This document shows, in pieces, positions 1 through 7,461 of a stretch of DNA of 35,680 bases; the first letter of the stretch is position 1, and the number at the start of each line of letters is the position of its first letter. A program made the translations under genes and the position numbers. Under the pieces are notes generated by a model that did not search any database, had not been told where the DNA came from, and worked only from the letters and a program-made list of their open reading frames with translations. This DNA is from Ruminococcus sp. (GTDB lineage Bacteria > Bacillota > Clostridia > Oscillospirales > Ruminococcaceae), in assembly GCF_024692365.1 (NCBI RefSeq), contig NZ_JAILMR010000046.1, forward strand, positions 1 through 35,680, given 5' to 3'.

Positions 1-99
1 GATCCACCTCAAAAGGGATCGCAGTAAGCCGTTGTTTTATACTGTTTTTTTCGGTTTATGCTTCCTGATTCCGTTTGGGGCTAATTATACTTCCAATTT

Positions 100-126
100 G
101 CCCCTTTGACAGAACGTCAGAGGGGC
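100..126. other. strong hairpin, function unknown
   Basis: An 11-bp stem (one G-T pair) runs from GCCCC at 100 to GGGGC at 126 around the loop AGAAC. It is followed by only a short T stretch, so it is a weak terminator by itself. It lies 17 bases before a second hairpin that has a proper T-run, and may form the 3' end of a transcript entering from the left. No gene is visible in bases 1-99. Confidence 0.4.
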
Positions 127-143
127 TTTGTGGACAGACTGGG

Positions 144-170
144 CAGCCGCTAAAGCGGCTGTCTTTTTTT
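144..170 (+). terminator. Rho-independent terminator, or right-end hairpin of the IS
   Basis: The stem CAGCCGC / GCGGCTG with loop TAAA is followed by TCTTTTTTT on the plus strand. It could end a plus-strand transcript from left of the window. IS200/IS605 elements also carry a hairpin just beyond the transposase stop codon (here at 173), so this may instead be the right-end hairpin recognised by TnpA. The two readings are not exclusive. Confidence 0.6.
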
Positions 171-172
171 GC

Positions 173-640
173 CTACTTATTCTTACTACCCGTAAACGGA
201 TCCATGTATTCCTTGAAGCTTATCTGGTCTGCCATATAATCTTCTTCCGTTTGGTTGTTTATGTATTCTTTTATCACTCTTTCATTACGTCCTACGGTAT
301 CTACATAATATCCCCAACACCAGAAATGTCGGCTTCCATACTTGTATTTCAAGTTTGTATGTCGGTCAAATATCATCAATGTGCTTTTTCCCTTGATATA
401 TCCCATAAATTGTGATATACTTATATGCGGTGGGATACTCACAAGCATATGAATATGATCAGGCATTGCATTTGCCTCTATTATTTCTACTCCTTTCTGC
501 TCACATAACTTTCTGAGTATCTGACCTATGTCTGCTCTTAGTTGTCCATAGATTACTTTTCTCTTATATTTTGGCGCAAACACTATATGATACTGACATA
601 TGTATGTTGAGTGTGTCAAATGTTTTATTTCGTTCTTCAT
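173..640 (-). CDS. tnpA: IS200/IS605-family Y1 transposase TnpA
   Basis: The 155-residue product is full length for the family. It is a single-strand HUH transposase that nicks and joins subterminal hairpins at the IS ends. The HUH motif is visible as HIHM in PDHIHMLV, and the catalytic tyrosine probably lies in GYYVDTVGRNE. The start ATG at 640 is preceded by GGAGGTAATAAAGC, a good ribosome binding site. No frameshift or early stop is seen, so the element could still be active. Confidence 0.93.
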   Translation of the reverse strand: MKNEIKHLTHSTYICQYHIVFAPKYKRKVIYGQLRADIGQILRKLCEQKGVEIIEANAMPDHIHMLVSIPPHISISQFMGYIKGKSTLMIFDRHTNLKYKYGSRHFWCWGYYVDTVGRNERVIKEYINNQTEEDYMADQISFKEYMDPFTGSKNK

Positions 641-793
641 GCTTTATTACCTCCGTCTATTTTATTTTAGTAATGCGGTCGCAAAACCATTTACTATTGT
701 ATCATACTCGGAGGTTATTTTAAATCGCTCGCTAAAGCTTTTTATCTCCCCCGGTAGAACCGGGGGTTTATTTACGCTAAAGCACCAACTAAA

Positions 794-832
794 CCTCCTA
801 TGGTTTCTATTATACCATAGGAGGCTCTTTTT
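794..832 (+). terminator. Rho-independent terminator (plus strand)
   Basis: A perfect 11-bp stem, CCTCCTATGGT / ACCATAGGAGG, is followed by CTCTTTTT. It lies just right of the IS left end and has no obvious plus-strand gene before it. It may be the original terminator of a gene to the left that the IS has separated from its 3' end. Between it and the next hairpin at 1016, bases 833-1015, I see no gene or clear signal. Confidence 0.55.
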
Positions 833-1005
833 GTCATTGTATGTTTTTACTGGTGCAGTTCACGAGTCCGAGGCGGTCTTTGTGAGCAATTTTTTGAAGA
901 TATTTTACAAGGGAAGTCAAAAGCAAGGTCACACTACCAACATTTTTTGTCGTAAATAGTATTCCTAAAATCTAAGTTTGAGTACACAGATAAAATACTT
1001 TGATA

Positions 1006-1047
1006 TAATGAAAATGACCCAGCCGGAATTTTGCTCCCGGCTGGGTC
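1006..1047 (-). terminator. terminator of the pilin gene
   Basis: An 11-bp perfect stem, GACCCAGCCGG / CCGGCTGGGTC, at 1016-1026 and 1037-1047. On the minus strand it is followed by ATTTTCATT. It lies about 160 bases beyond the pilin stop codon, so the mRNA would have a long 3' tail. Bases 1048-1205 contain no supported gene. Confidence 0.6.
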
Positions 1048-1205
1048 TGAATTTTGGGGAAGATTGGTAAGACTTTATACTTATCTTACATCACAGAAGA
1101 TTGTAAGAATTATAACATTTTTAATAAGACGTCATGCTTCAGCACCAATGCGGAAGAAGTCACGTCTGAACACATCTTTTGCTTGTGATGATAGAGAACC
1201 TAATA

Positions 1206-1856
1206 TTAGTAATTATGATTAGCATGTTCTATCGCAAATTCGTCGCTATGTCCTGCTGCAAATTTACAGAACAACTTGGTCGCCTTCTCGTCAGCATTTG
1301 CATCTGCAAGCTGGTTGGTTCTGGCTTTGGTAGCACAATATGAAATATCCAGATTTCCATCTTTCATTACTCTGAAATGTATCTCATATGCCACCCAGTT
1401 ATGATTCGAATGACACATAAGGCTTGTATCTTTCTTAAAAACTTGCTGTTCACGGTCACCCGGAACATCTCCTCCTCGTATTCTTATGGCAGCATCTTCT
1501 TTAACATAGCCATTGTCTTTCAACATCTGCATCATTTGTTTTGAAGAGGTTCTTACATCGTCCTTACCGACGTATATATAACCCCACGATGAAGTACCGT
1601 CTGCCTCGAGGTTTGTAGACCATGGATTATACAGATTGATGTCTCCTTCTGTTGCAGCCAAAGTCATAATCAAAACTCCAAGATCTTTCGCTTCATTAGC
1701 ATCACGGGTATTATTAGCTTTTTCAATAAGTTTCAGCAGATTGGGTACAATAATAGCAGCTAAAACTCCTACTATCGTCATTACTGTGATAAGCTCAACC
1801 AGAGTGAATCCCTTCTTGTTGGGTCCATTTTTGTTATTGTTCAGATTCATTTTCAT
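1206..1856 (-). CDS. type IV pilin-like prepilin (major pilin or pseudopilin)
   Basis: The 216-residue protein has the class III prepilin signal: a short basic leader, the cleavage site KKG/FTLVEL near residues 15-16 with glutamate at mature position +5, and a hydrophobic N-terminal helix (TVMTIVGVLAAIIVPNLL). The rest is a variable soluble head with several cysteines. Prepilin peptidase would cut it before assembly on a pilus; no peptidase or assembly gene is in the window. The start at 1856 is favoured over the Met two codons on because AAGGGTGG lies six bases upstream. In R. albus, type IV pilins of about this size have been linked to cellulose adhesion, and the next real gene is a cellulase. 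Adhesion is therefore a reasonable but unproven role. Confidence 0.85.
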   Translation of the reverse strand: MKMNLNNNKNGPNKKGFTLVELITVMTIVGVLAAIIVPNLLKLIEKANNTRDANEAKDLGVLIMTLAATEGDINLYNPWSTNLEADGTSSWGYIYVGKDDVRTSSKQMMQMLKDNGYVKEDAAIRIRGGDVPGDREQQVFKKDTSLMCHSNHNWVAYEIHFRVMKDGNLDISYCATKARTNQLADANADEKATKLFCKFAAGHSDEFAIEHANHNY

Positions 1857-1984
1857 AATATACCACCCTTATCATCATTGATTATTTCTTTCATGATCAC
1901 ATATAATCGACCACGCTCAATTAATATGTGTGCGAAATAATTTCGTAATCAGAAAATATTTTCTAAAAAGCTAATCTTCTCTCG

Positions 1985-2013
1985 TTGACAATATTTTGTT
2001 CTTTGTATATAAC
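1985..2013 (+). promoter_or_regulatory. sigma-A promoter, plus strand, no gene downstream
   Basis: TTGACA at 1985-1990, a 17-base spacer and TATAAC at 2008-2013. It interleaves with the minus-strand pilin promoter at 2012-2040. The following 490 bases hold no supported gene. A weak inverted repeat AACGTTT / AAACGTT followed by TTTGTTTT near 2124-2160 could end a short RNA. Confidence 0.4.
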
Positions 2014-2040
2014 TATATCACGAATTATATTTTTTGTCAA
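2012..2040 (-). promoter_or_regulatory. sigma-A promoter of the pilin gene
   Basis: Read on the minus strand: TTGACA at 2040-2035, a 17-base spacer and TATAGT at 2017-2012. Transcription would start near 2005, leaving a leader of about 150 bases before the pilin ATG at 1856. The leader contains a short hairpin (AGAAAATATTTTCT). I see no riboswitch that I recognise. Confidence 0.7.
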
Positions 2041-2500
2041 TAGAGCTTTTGTTATAAAATCATGAACCTGAATTATATTTTATCTATTCGCACCTGCGAA
2101 ATACCATAATTTCCCTCGATAACGTTTAATTTATCGCTTAGAAAACGTTTTTGTTTTATTAAATGATGCATTGCGTCAAAGTGATAATTTATTAATATAA
2201 GTTTTAGATTTTGTAACGGTCATCTTGATATCGTCAGTTTGTCACGAAAATCAGCTTTCGTAAAATAATGTGCAAGATAGAATATTTTCTGACATATACA
2301 TAGAAGTCAGCTCAGAATTCAAGGTGGAAATAGAAAATGATTTTAGTAGGTGAAAGAATAATAGCAACGAAAAGTCCCAGCAGACATTTTTCAACTGCCT
2401 ACCAGAGTTTTGGAATTGACTATTAACACTCATCTTTACATCGCGTCTTCACCGCCACCGGTTCCAACAACATCAGAAGATGTAACAATAATAAATTTTA
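2041..2500. other. AT-rich intergenic stretch without a supported gene
   Basis: Only short open frames without ribosome binding sites occur here. The sequence is AT-rich, with no strong hairpin apart from the weak AACGTTT repeat near 2124-2150. The left edge of the IS remnant follows at 2501. Confidence 0.5.
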
Positions 2501-2876
2501 ATATACTTATATGCGGTGGGATACTCACAAGCATATGAATATGATCGTGCATTGAATTTGCCTCTATTATTTCTACCACTTTCTTTTCACAAGGCTTTCT
2601 GAGTATCTGACCTATGTCTGCTTTTAATTGTCCCTAAATCACTTATCTTCGATATTTTTGCGCAAACACTATATGATACTGACATCTGTATGTTGAGTGT
2701 GTCAAATGTTTTATTTCGTTCTTCATGCTTTATAACCTCCGTCTATTTTACTTTAGTAATGCGGTCGCCAAACCATTTACTATTGTATCATAATCGGAGG
2801 TTATTTTAAATCTCTTGCTAAAGCTTTTTTATCTCCACCGGTAGAACCGGGGGTTTATTTACGCTAAAACACCAAC
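2501..2876 (-). pseudogene. decayed partial IS200/IS605 copy (5' part of tnpA plus left end)
   Basis: This stretch closely matches bases 414-790 of the intact IS, including the CCGGTAGAACCGG hairpin, the ribosome binding site and the tnpA start. It lacks the C-terminal half of the gene and the right end. Substitutions and small indels in the tnpA part break the frame. One arm of the left-end hairpin has also lost a base match (CCACCGG instead of CCCCCGG). It is in the same orientation as the intact copy, so the pilin gene lies between two direct IS-related segments. Confidence 0.85.
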
Positions 2877-2879
2877 AAC

Positions 2880-2912
2880 AAAGCAGCCTGCACAAACCGT
2901 GCAGACTGCTTT
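2880..2912 (-). terminator. terminator of the GH9 cellulase gene
   Basis: A 7-bp plus 6-bp stem with one mismatch: AAAGCAG and CTGCAC pair with GTGCAG and CTGCTTT. On the minus strand the hairpin is followed by GTTGTTGG, a poor T-run, and the IS remnant starts directly after it. The IS insertion may have replaced the original T-tail. Confidence 0.55.
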
Positions 2913-2963
2913 TAGTCAAAACATATATTACTTGGATGCAACAGCTCCGTTAAAGATCATTTA

Positions 2964-4820
2964 TTATCTTACAGTAACTGTTACAGCGTGCTTGATGGAC
3001 TCTGTTGATGTCCACTGACCGTTGATCTTAGCTGCGATCGCAACTCTGTAAGTCATACCGGGAGTCAGGTTCTTAGGTGTAACATAGCTTCTTGAAGAAG
3101 CGGGGATAGAGGATGTCTGAACTCTCCACTTGCCTGCCAGATAAACTGCTATGCCGTAGTTGGTAGCACCCTGTACGGGTGACCAAACAAACTGAACCTG
3201 ATGATACTTCTGGTTGTAATTTACGCTTGTGATAGCAGGATATACACCAGGCTCCTCAATCTCAGGAATATAGGGATTCTGTGATGAAGTATTTCCGAAA
3301 GAATAGTTCTTCTTGAATTCAGAAGCACTGTTTACGATGTTGGAAGCGCCGTTGCTGGTGCAGCCTTCCAGATTAACAAGTGCTGCACAAGCCAGAGCGA
3401 AGCAGCCGTTGTAGTCAAGGGCACCTTCAGTCCAGCGGTAGCTGTCGGTTACTTCGTTGAATGTACCTGAAGAATCAGGTCCGCCGATCAGATAACCGTA
3501 GTTTACATACTTGGCATCAGGATTGGAGGAAGCATCTCCGTTACCGGGGTTTGCAGCTCTGTGGTGTACCTTGGAAGACCAGGAGTTGCCGAAACCTGTC
3601 AGGAAGCTCTTGTTCTGGGGATTGCTGCCGAGGATATAGTTCATCTGATACTTTGCGCCCTTTGCAAGATCGGAGTTCTTATCACCGTTGATGGACGCAA
3701 GTGCTTCCATCTGAACAGCACAGTTGTAACGTGTGCAGCCCCACTCCTGCTTGCAGGAATTGTAAGTACCCTCTCTCAGGCCGCCCATGTTATTTACTTC
3801 AAACTGAAGTTCCTTAGCATATGCTTCATCGCCTGTCTTTTTGTACATCAGTGCAGCATAACCTGACCAGACCTTGTCCCAGCTGTACAGATAGTAATCG
3901 TAATACTGATTATTGTAGCAGCCGTTGCCTGTGGGCTTGAAAGAAGGCATTGAGCCCTCGCCCAGTACATACAGCCAGCCTTCGGTCATAGCCTGCTCGT
4001 CCTGATACTGTGAATTGGTGGCATACATGGAACCCATACCTTCCATATAGTTGCCTGTATGCTGTGTGCCGAACTTATAAAGCGCCTTGGCATACTTTGT
4101 ACACTTAGCAGCGTAAGTAGCATCGGAATCCTTGAATGCAACAGCAGTACCTGCAAGGGCGCTTGCCATTTCAAGTACAACAGCAGAGTTGTTGCTGGAA
4201 GGTGTCAGCCAGTAAGTAGGACGGTCGCCGTTCTGCTTTTCGGGAGAACCCCAGTAGCTGTGGTCGCCTTCGTTGGATACCATGTAGCATACAGCGCCTA
4301 CGTCGCCGCTGTTATCCAGAAATGTTGTCTTCATCATGTAGTCTGCACCATTCCTCAGAATGTACAGCAGATGGTCACGGCAGCCTGCCTTCTGATAAGC
4401 ACCCGGATTGAGATAATCGGAAAGTGCCAGGCTGTTCATGCCGAAACCGATGGTCAGATTGAACTTGATATGGTCGCCTGCATCGTGATAACCGCCTGAA
4501 ACATCGACCTTGCCGTCTCCGTCAGGGTCAACAACGCTGCGTGCATTGCCGAGATTTACAGCGTTTGAAAGGTTTGCCTGTGCATCGCTTACGTGGCAGT
4601 TGCCTCTCCATGCCAGCGGGTTGTCGTCAACACCTGTACCGCACTGGTTGGAATCATAAAAATACAGGGACAATGCCAACGCATCAGCATAATTTGGATC
4701 CCCGCCTGCTGCGTTCACCGTAATAGCGGGAACTGCTGATGACATCATTGTTCCTGCTGACAGCACGACTGCTGTTGCGAATGCAGCGATCTTCGATAGT
4801 TTTCTTCTGCGATTTTTCAT
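2964..4820 (-). CDS. secreted GH9 endoglucanase with C-terminal CBM37
   Basis: The 618-residue protein has a Sec signal peptide of about 38 residues, a glycoside hydrolase family 9 domain (about 45-490) and a CBM37 (about 528-618). The GH9 catalytic motifs are clear: the aspartate pair in GGYHDAGDHIKF (D113, D116), the HHRAANPG signature near 419-426 and the acid glutamate E465 in YRWTEGALDYN. It would cleave beta-1,4-glucan outside the cell. No CBM3c follows the catalytic domain, so it may be a non-processive endoglucanase. CBM37 is a broad-specificity module of R. albus also linked to cell-surface attachment. GGAG lies nine bases before the ATG, and a consensus promoter with a palindrome lies upstream. 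Confidence 0.95.
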   Translation of the reverse strand: MKNRRRKLSKIAAFATAVVLSAGTMMSSAVPAITVNAAGGDPNYADALALSLYFYDSNQCGTGVDDNPLAWRGNCHVSDAQANLSNAVNLGNARSVVDPDGDGKVDVSGGYHDAGDHIKFNLTIGFGMNSLALSDYLNPGAYQKAGCRDHLLYILRNGADYMMKTTFLDNSGDVGAVCYMVSNEGDHSYWGSPEKQNGDRPTYWLTPSSNNSAVVLEMASALAGTAVAFKDSDATYAAKCTKYAKALYKFGTQHTGNYMEGMGSMYATNSQYQDEQAMTEGWLYVLGEGSMPSFKPTGNGCYNNQYYDYYLYSWDKVWSGYAALMYKKTGDEAYAKELQFEVNNMGGLREGTYNSCKQEWGCTRYNCAVQMEALASINGDKNSDLAKGAKYQMNYILGSNPQNKSFLTGFGNSWSSKVHHRAANPGNGDASSNPDAKYVNYGYLIGGPDSSGTFNEVTDSYRWTEGALDYNGCFALACAALVNLEGCTSNGASNIVNSASEFKKNYSFGNTSSQNPYIPEIEEPGVYPAITSVNYNQKYHQVQFVWSPVQGATNYGIAVYLAGKWRVQTSSIPASSRSYVTPKNLTPGMTYRVAIAAKINGQWTSTESIKHAVTVTVR

Positions 4821-4890
4821 CTCTTAACACTCCAATTCTAAATAGTATACATCTATTTTGACAACATTACAACTTTCTGCCATGTATGTA

Positions 4891-4918
4891 ATAATATTGT
4901 CAAATTCAACAATATTAT
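4891..4918. promoter_or_regulatory. operator-like palindrome at the cellulase transcription start
   Basis: Perfect 10-bp inverted repeat, ATAATATTGT at 4891-4900 and ACAATATTAT at 4909-4918, with eight bases between. It overlaps the -10 box (4914-4919) and is centred a few bases inside the predicted transcript. That position suits a repressor operator. The binding protein is unknown. A 5'-end RNA hairpin is the alternative. Confidence 0.5.
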
Positions 4919-4942
4919 ATCACATTGTTCTGTTTTTGTCAA
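4914..4942 (-). promoter_or_regulatory. consensus sigma-A promoter of the GH9 gene
   Basis: On the minus strand: TTGACA at 4942-4937, a 17-base spacer and TATAAT at 4919-4914, a perfect match. The predicted start is near 4907, giving a leader of about 87 bases. Such a strong promoter under a palindrome suggests the gene is held down by a repressor rather than needing an activator. Confidence 0.8.
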
Positions 4943-5092
4943 CATATTTTCTCAAATTAATATGTATACTTATTCTTAAAATTTGGTTATATACTTACCA
5001 TTTGGCAACTAATTAGGGGCGTTTCGGTGAGGTCTTTTGCGATTTGTGCATCTTAGAAAGTTGTATTACTTCAATATAGATAATTTCTCACA

Positions 5093-5569
5093 TCAGATTA
5101 TGTTCTCTCTGCACAAATATTCAAGCAAACACTCACAGCCCTCAATAATATCATCAAATGTCTTATCAAAATCTCCCGAATACCATGGGTCTGAAATATC
5201 TCTCGGGTTATCGGAATAATCAAGCAGAAGATGTATTTTATTATCGGGGTCGGCAGGAATTATCCTTTTCAGATTTCTGATATTATACTGTTCCATGCAG
5301 AGTATCAGGTCATATTCGGCATAGTCGGATTTTGTAATTTGTCTTGCATGGTGTCTTGTATACGGGATATGTTCCTTATCAAGTTTACGTTTCGCAGGCG
5401 GATACATATCATTTCCGATTTCTTCACGTGATGTTGCAGAAGAAGCGACCTGAATCTTATCCTCAAGTCCCCTATTTGCTATCATATCTTTCATTATAAA
5501 TTCGCTCATTGCCGAACGGCAGATGTTGCCGTGGCAAACGAACATGATTTTTATCATATTAGTTTTCAT
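5093..5569 (-). CDS. low-molecular-weight protein-tyrosine phosphatase
   Basis: The 158-residue protein shows the N-terminal P-loop CX5R (CHGNICRS, about residues 12-19) and the C-terminal acid motif DPWYSGDF, both diagnostic of this family. It hydrolyses phosphotyrosine or acts on similar phosphorylated substrates in the cytoplasm. Some family members partner with tyrosine kinases of capsule synthesis, but none is here. The start ATG at 5569 overlaps the TGA of the upstream gene as ATGA, so translation is probably coupled. AAAGGA sits directly before the ATG. A second in-frame ATG four codons on is possible. I see no clear terminator after the stop. Confidence 0.93.
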   Translation of the reverse strand: MKTNMIKIMFVCHGNICRSAMSEFIMKDMIANRGLEDKIQVASSATSREEIGNDMYPPAKRKLDKEHIPYTRHHARQITKSDYAEYDLILCMEQYNIRNLKRIIPADPDNKIHLLLDYSDNPRDISDPWYSGDFDKTFDDIIEGCECLLEYLCRENII

Positions 5570-6690
5570 TCCTTTAATTCAATCCCATATTTCTTCAACC
5601 TATTTATCAGCGTTTTGCCCAGATTTTCAGGACTGTTTATAAGCACCATACGCTTAAGATTTTCAAATTGGGAAAGCTCCGCATCCGAAACTCTTTTCAA
5701 ATCAAAATAATCATCCTCTCCGTCCCAGAACGGATAGATCTGACCGTATATATCATTACCGCCGTCCATAATGATCTCTTCGACTTCGGGAGCAAGAGAT
5801 GCAGGAATCTCTAGTTTCTTAAAATAATCGATTGCAGGTTTGATCGGATCATAGCCTTCATCATCTATATTTATCTCACGGGGCGGATAACACTTTGCAA
5901 ACTCATATATATCAAATTCAGGCTTCAGAAGCTTCTTCTCATACATAAGCACCTGAATGATACATAATTTGAAATTGAAATTATCAAACTTAAGTGCAGG
6001 CTCATCTATCGGCTTTAGTTCATACGGATTGTCAACGATGACCCTCTTTGGCTTCTTTTCTTTTTTCGCAGAATATGAGACATCTATAGTTTTTCCGTCA
6101 GGCATAAGATCTTCGATGCGTCCATTCTGCTCAAATACTGCTTTTATGTAATCCTTAGTATCAACTATACGAAGATCACTCAGCTTTTCTTTGCTTCGCT
6201 TCGTCAATATCGGATCATATCCGAAACACTGATCGTGTTTGAGCTTTCCGAGTTTATCTACCGCCTCAGAATACTTTATAAACGTATATTGTTCTTCAAT
6301 ACCATAAACCTCGGGCGCGCAAAGCCCCTCAAAGAAATACTCTACCGACGGCAGAAAAAAACTATAACGCATATATCTGTAATATGCACACTCCAGACTC
6401 CATTTCCTTTCACCGTTTCGTATACTGGATTTAAAAGCTATGATATCTCCGAAAGCTGTCACCATAACAGGAAAAACTTCATCTTTATACAGCTTTAAAA
6501 CGCTTTCATTATAAATATCGTGGTAGTCTTCGGGATCGATCACCCTGAAATATCCGTTCATAAACGAGCCGTATCCATACTCTTTCCAGAACTCGATCCA
6601 ATCAGGCGGCAAAATATTCTCATACTTTTTGATAGTTTCAGGACTTACATCATTTACTTTTTCAAAGTCATCCAACACCTTATAATTCAT
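5566..6690 (-). CDS. GAD-like/DUF1851 and DUF6892-like protein, immunity type
   Basis: The 374-residue protein has two parts. Residues about 1-130 resemble the GAD-related and DUF1851 regions (ILPPDWIEFWKEYGYGSF, RVIDPEDYHDIY), found in immunity-like proteins of polymorphic toxin and type VI loci. Residues about 230-350 resemble DUF6892 (LKPEFDIYEFA, EIIMDGGNDIYGQIYPFWDGEDD), and a short leucine-rich tail follows. No signal peptide or membrane segment is seen, so it is cytoplasmic. The open frame extends 37 codons upstream, but AAAGGAG seven bases before the ATG at 6690 fixes the start. No partner toxin is visible. A role in immunity is inferred only from domain resemblance and from the decayed CHAP gene across the intergenic region. 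Confidence 0.6.
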   Translation of the reverse strand: MNYKVLDDFEKVNDVSPETIKKYENILPPDWIEFWKEYGYGSFMNGYFRVIDPEDYHDIYNESVLKLYKDEVFPVMVTAFGDIIAFKSSIRNGERKWSLECAYYRYMRYSFFLPSVEYFFEGLCAPEVYGIEEQYTFIKYSEAVDKLGKLKHDQCFGYDPILTKRSKEKLSDLRIVDTKDYIKAVFEQNGRIEDLMPDGKTIDVSYSAKKEKKPKRVIVDNPYELKPIDEPALKFDNFNFKLCIIQVLMYEKKLLKPEFDIYEFAKCYPPREINIDDEGYDPIKPAIDYFKKLEIPASLAPEVEEIIMDGGNDIYGQIYPFWDGEDDYFDLKRVSDAELSQFENLKRMVLINSPENLGKTLINRLKKYGIELKE

Positions 6691-6772
6691 TGATTTTCTC
6701 CTTTTTAAACTGATATTCTCTCGCAATAACGTTTTTGGGGGTGAAAACCGTTTTGCTTTCACATTTACAATT

Positions 6773-6801
6773 ATTATACCAAACAGCCCCAAAAAAGTCA
6801 A
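6773..6801 (-). promoter_or_regulatory. promoter of the GAD-like gene and phosphatase
   Basis: TTGACT (6801-6796), a 17-base spacer and TATAAT (6778-6773) on the minus strand, about 80 bases before the ATG at 6690. The leader includes a G-run and GAAAACCGTTTTGC, a short imperfect palindrome. Confidence 0.75.
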
Positions 6802-6830
6802 TCTGTGAACCTTTTGAAAACCAAATCCCG

Positions 6831-6859
6831 TTGCATTATAAAACCATTTGTGCTATAAT
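6831..6859 (+). promoter_or_regulatory. promoter of the plus-strand gene at 6926
   Basis: TTGCAT at 6831-6836, a 17-base spacer and TATAAT at 6854-6859. It is divergent from the promoter at 6773-6801. The gene it drives has a good ribosome binding site (AAAGGAGC) but is frameshifted. Confidence 0.7.
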
Positions 6860-6925
6860 ACGAATATATACAAAATGACAAGTGAAACTGTTGCTACGGT
6901 AAGATTTCGATGAAAGGAGCTTTTT

Positions 6926-7377
6926 ATGTTCGGATTGTTTCGCTCTAAGAAAAAACATCAGCTTGAACTAGTTGCAGACGAAGTATTGGGCGAGATATTA
7001 TATGAGAATTCTATGTGGTACGGCGGTATGGATTTTACGCTGTTCGGAAAAACATATGATATAGATGTTGATATGATCTCTGAAAATGAAGCGCCTGTTA
7101 ACGATGCTCAAAAGGAATCATACAAAAAATACTCAACAATGATAAAATTGCATCTGAGATAGAGAAAGTCCTTGTAGCACAATTTCCAGCGGAAGAATTC
7201 GGAGATCTGGAGTATCACCCTGTATCTATATGTTTCAGACAAAACGGAGACTGCGCACTGATCGTTTATATCGGCGGAAAAGATGAGGAATCCTTTGGTT
7301 TTGCTGTAACTATATTTCCCGAAATAAGCTATTTTGGTGATGACTCTGGATATTATACGATGGCGTATTTTACATGA
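6926..7377 (+). pseudogene. frameshifted small DUF protein, possibly immunity type
   Basis: The first open frame ends at 7162 after 78 residues (MFGLFRSKKK..., with VLGEILYENSMWYGG and FGKTYDID). Moving to the -1 frame near 7125-7140 restores a good reading: DKIASEIEKVLVAQF, then SICFRQNGDCALIVYIGGKDEE and a stop at 7375-7377. One extra A in the six-A run near 7126-7131 would join the frames into a protein of about 150 residues. It resembles small cytoplasmic DUF2004/DUF6985-like proteins, which are often annotated as immunity proteins, but the family is uncertain. Either the gene is broken, or the A-run slips, or there is a sequencing error. Promoter and AAAGGAG site are intact. Confidence 0.6.
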
Positions 7378-7461
7378 TCAATCATGCCGATATTACTGTT
7401 CAAGTTTTGAATGAAGAATTCGGAAAGCCGATGATAATTTCAAGAATGTGGGTACACTTCA

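Larger units (their letters stand above)
144..790 (-). mobile_element. IS200/IS605-family insertion sequence, apparently intact
   Basis: The element holds one Y1 transposase gene on the minus strand with palindromes on both sides, which is the family layout: no terminal inverted repeats and subterminal hairpins instead. The left-end hairpin, at the right in this orientation, is CCCCCGGT / ACCGGGGG near 749-767. The other is at 144-161. A partial second copy at 2501-2876 matches up to about base 790, which helps place that boundary. Exact tips are not determined. No TnpB gene is present, so it is of the IS200 type rather than IS605. Confidence 0.7.

Noticed and set aside
1857..2005. Possible cyclic-di-GMP riboswitch in the pilin leader
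   Set aside because: Such switches often precede pilin genes in clostridia, but the conserved two-helix pattern is absent. Only a short AT-rich hairpin is present.
2251..2433. 60-codon minus-strand frame between pilin and cellulase
   Set aside because: Low-complexity AT-rich sequence with no ribosome binding site or motif.
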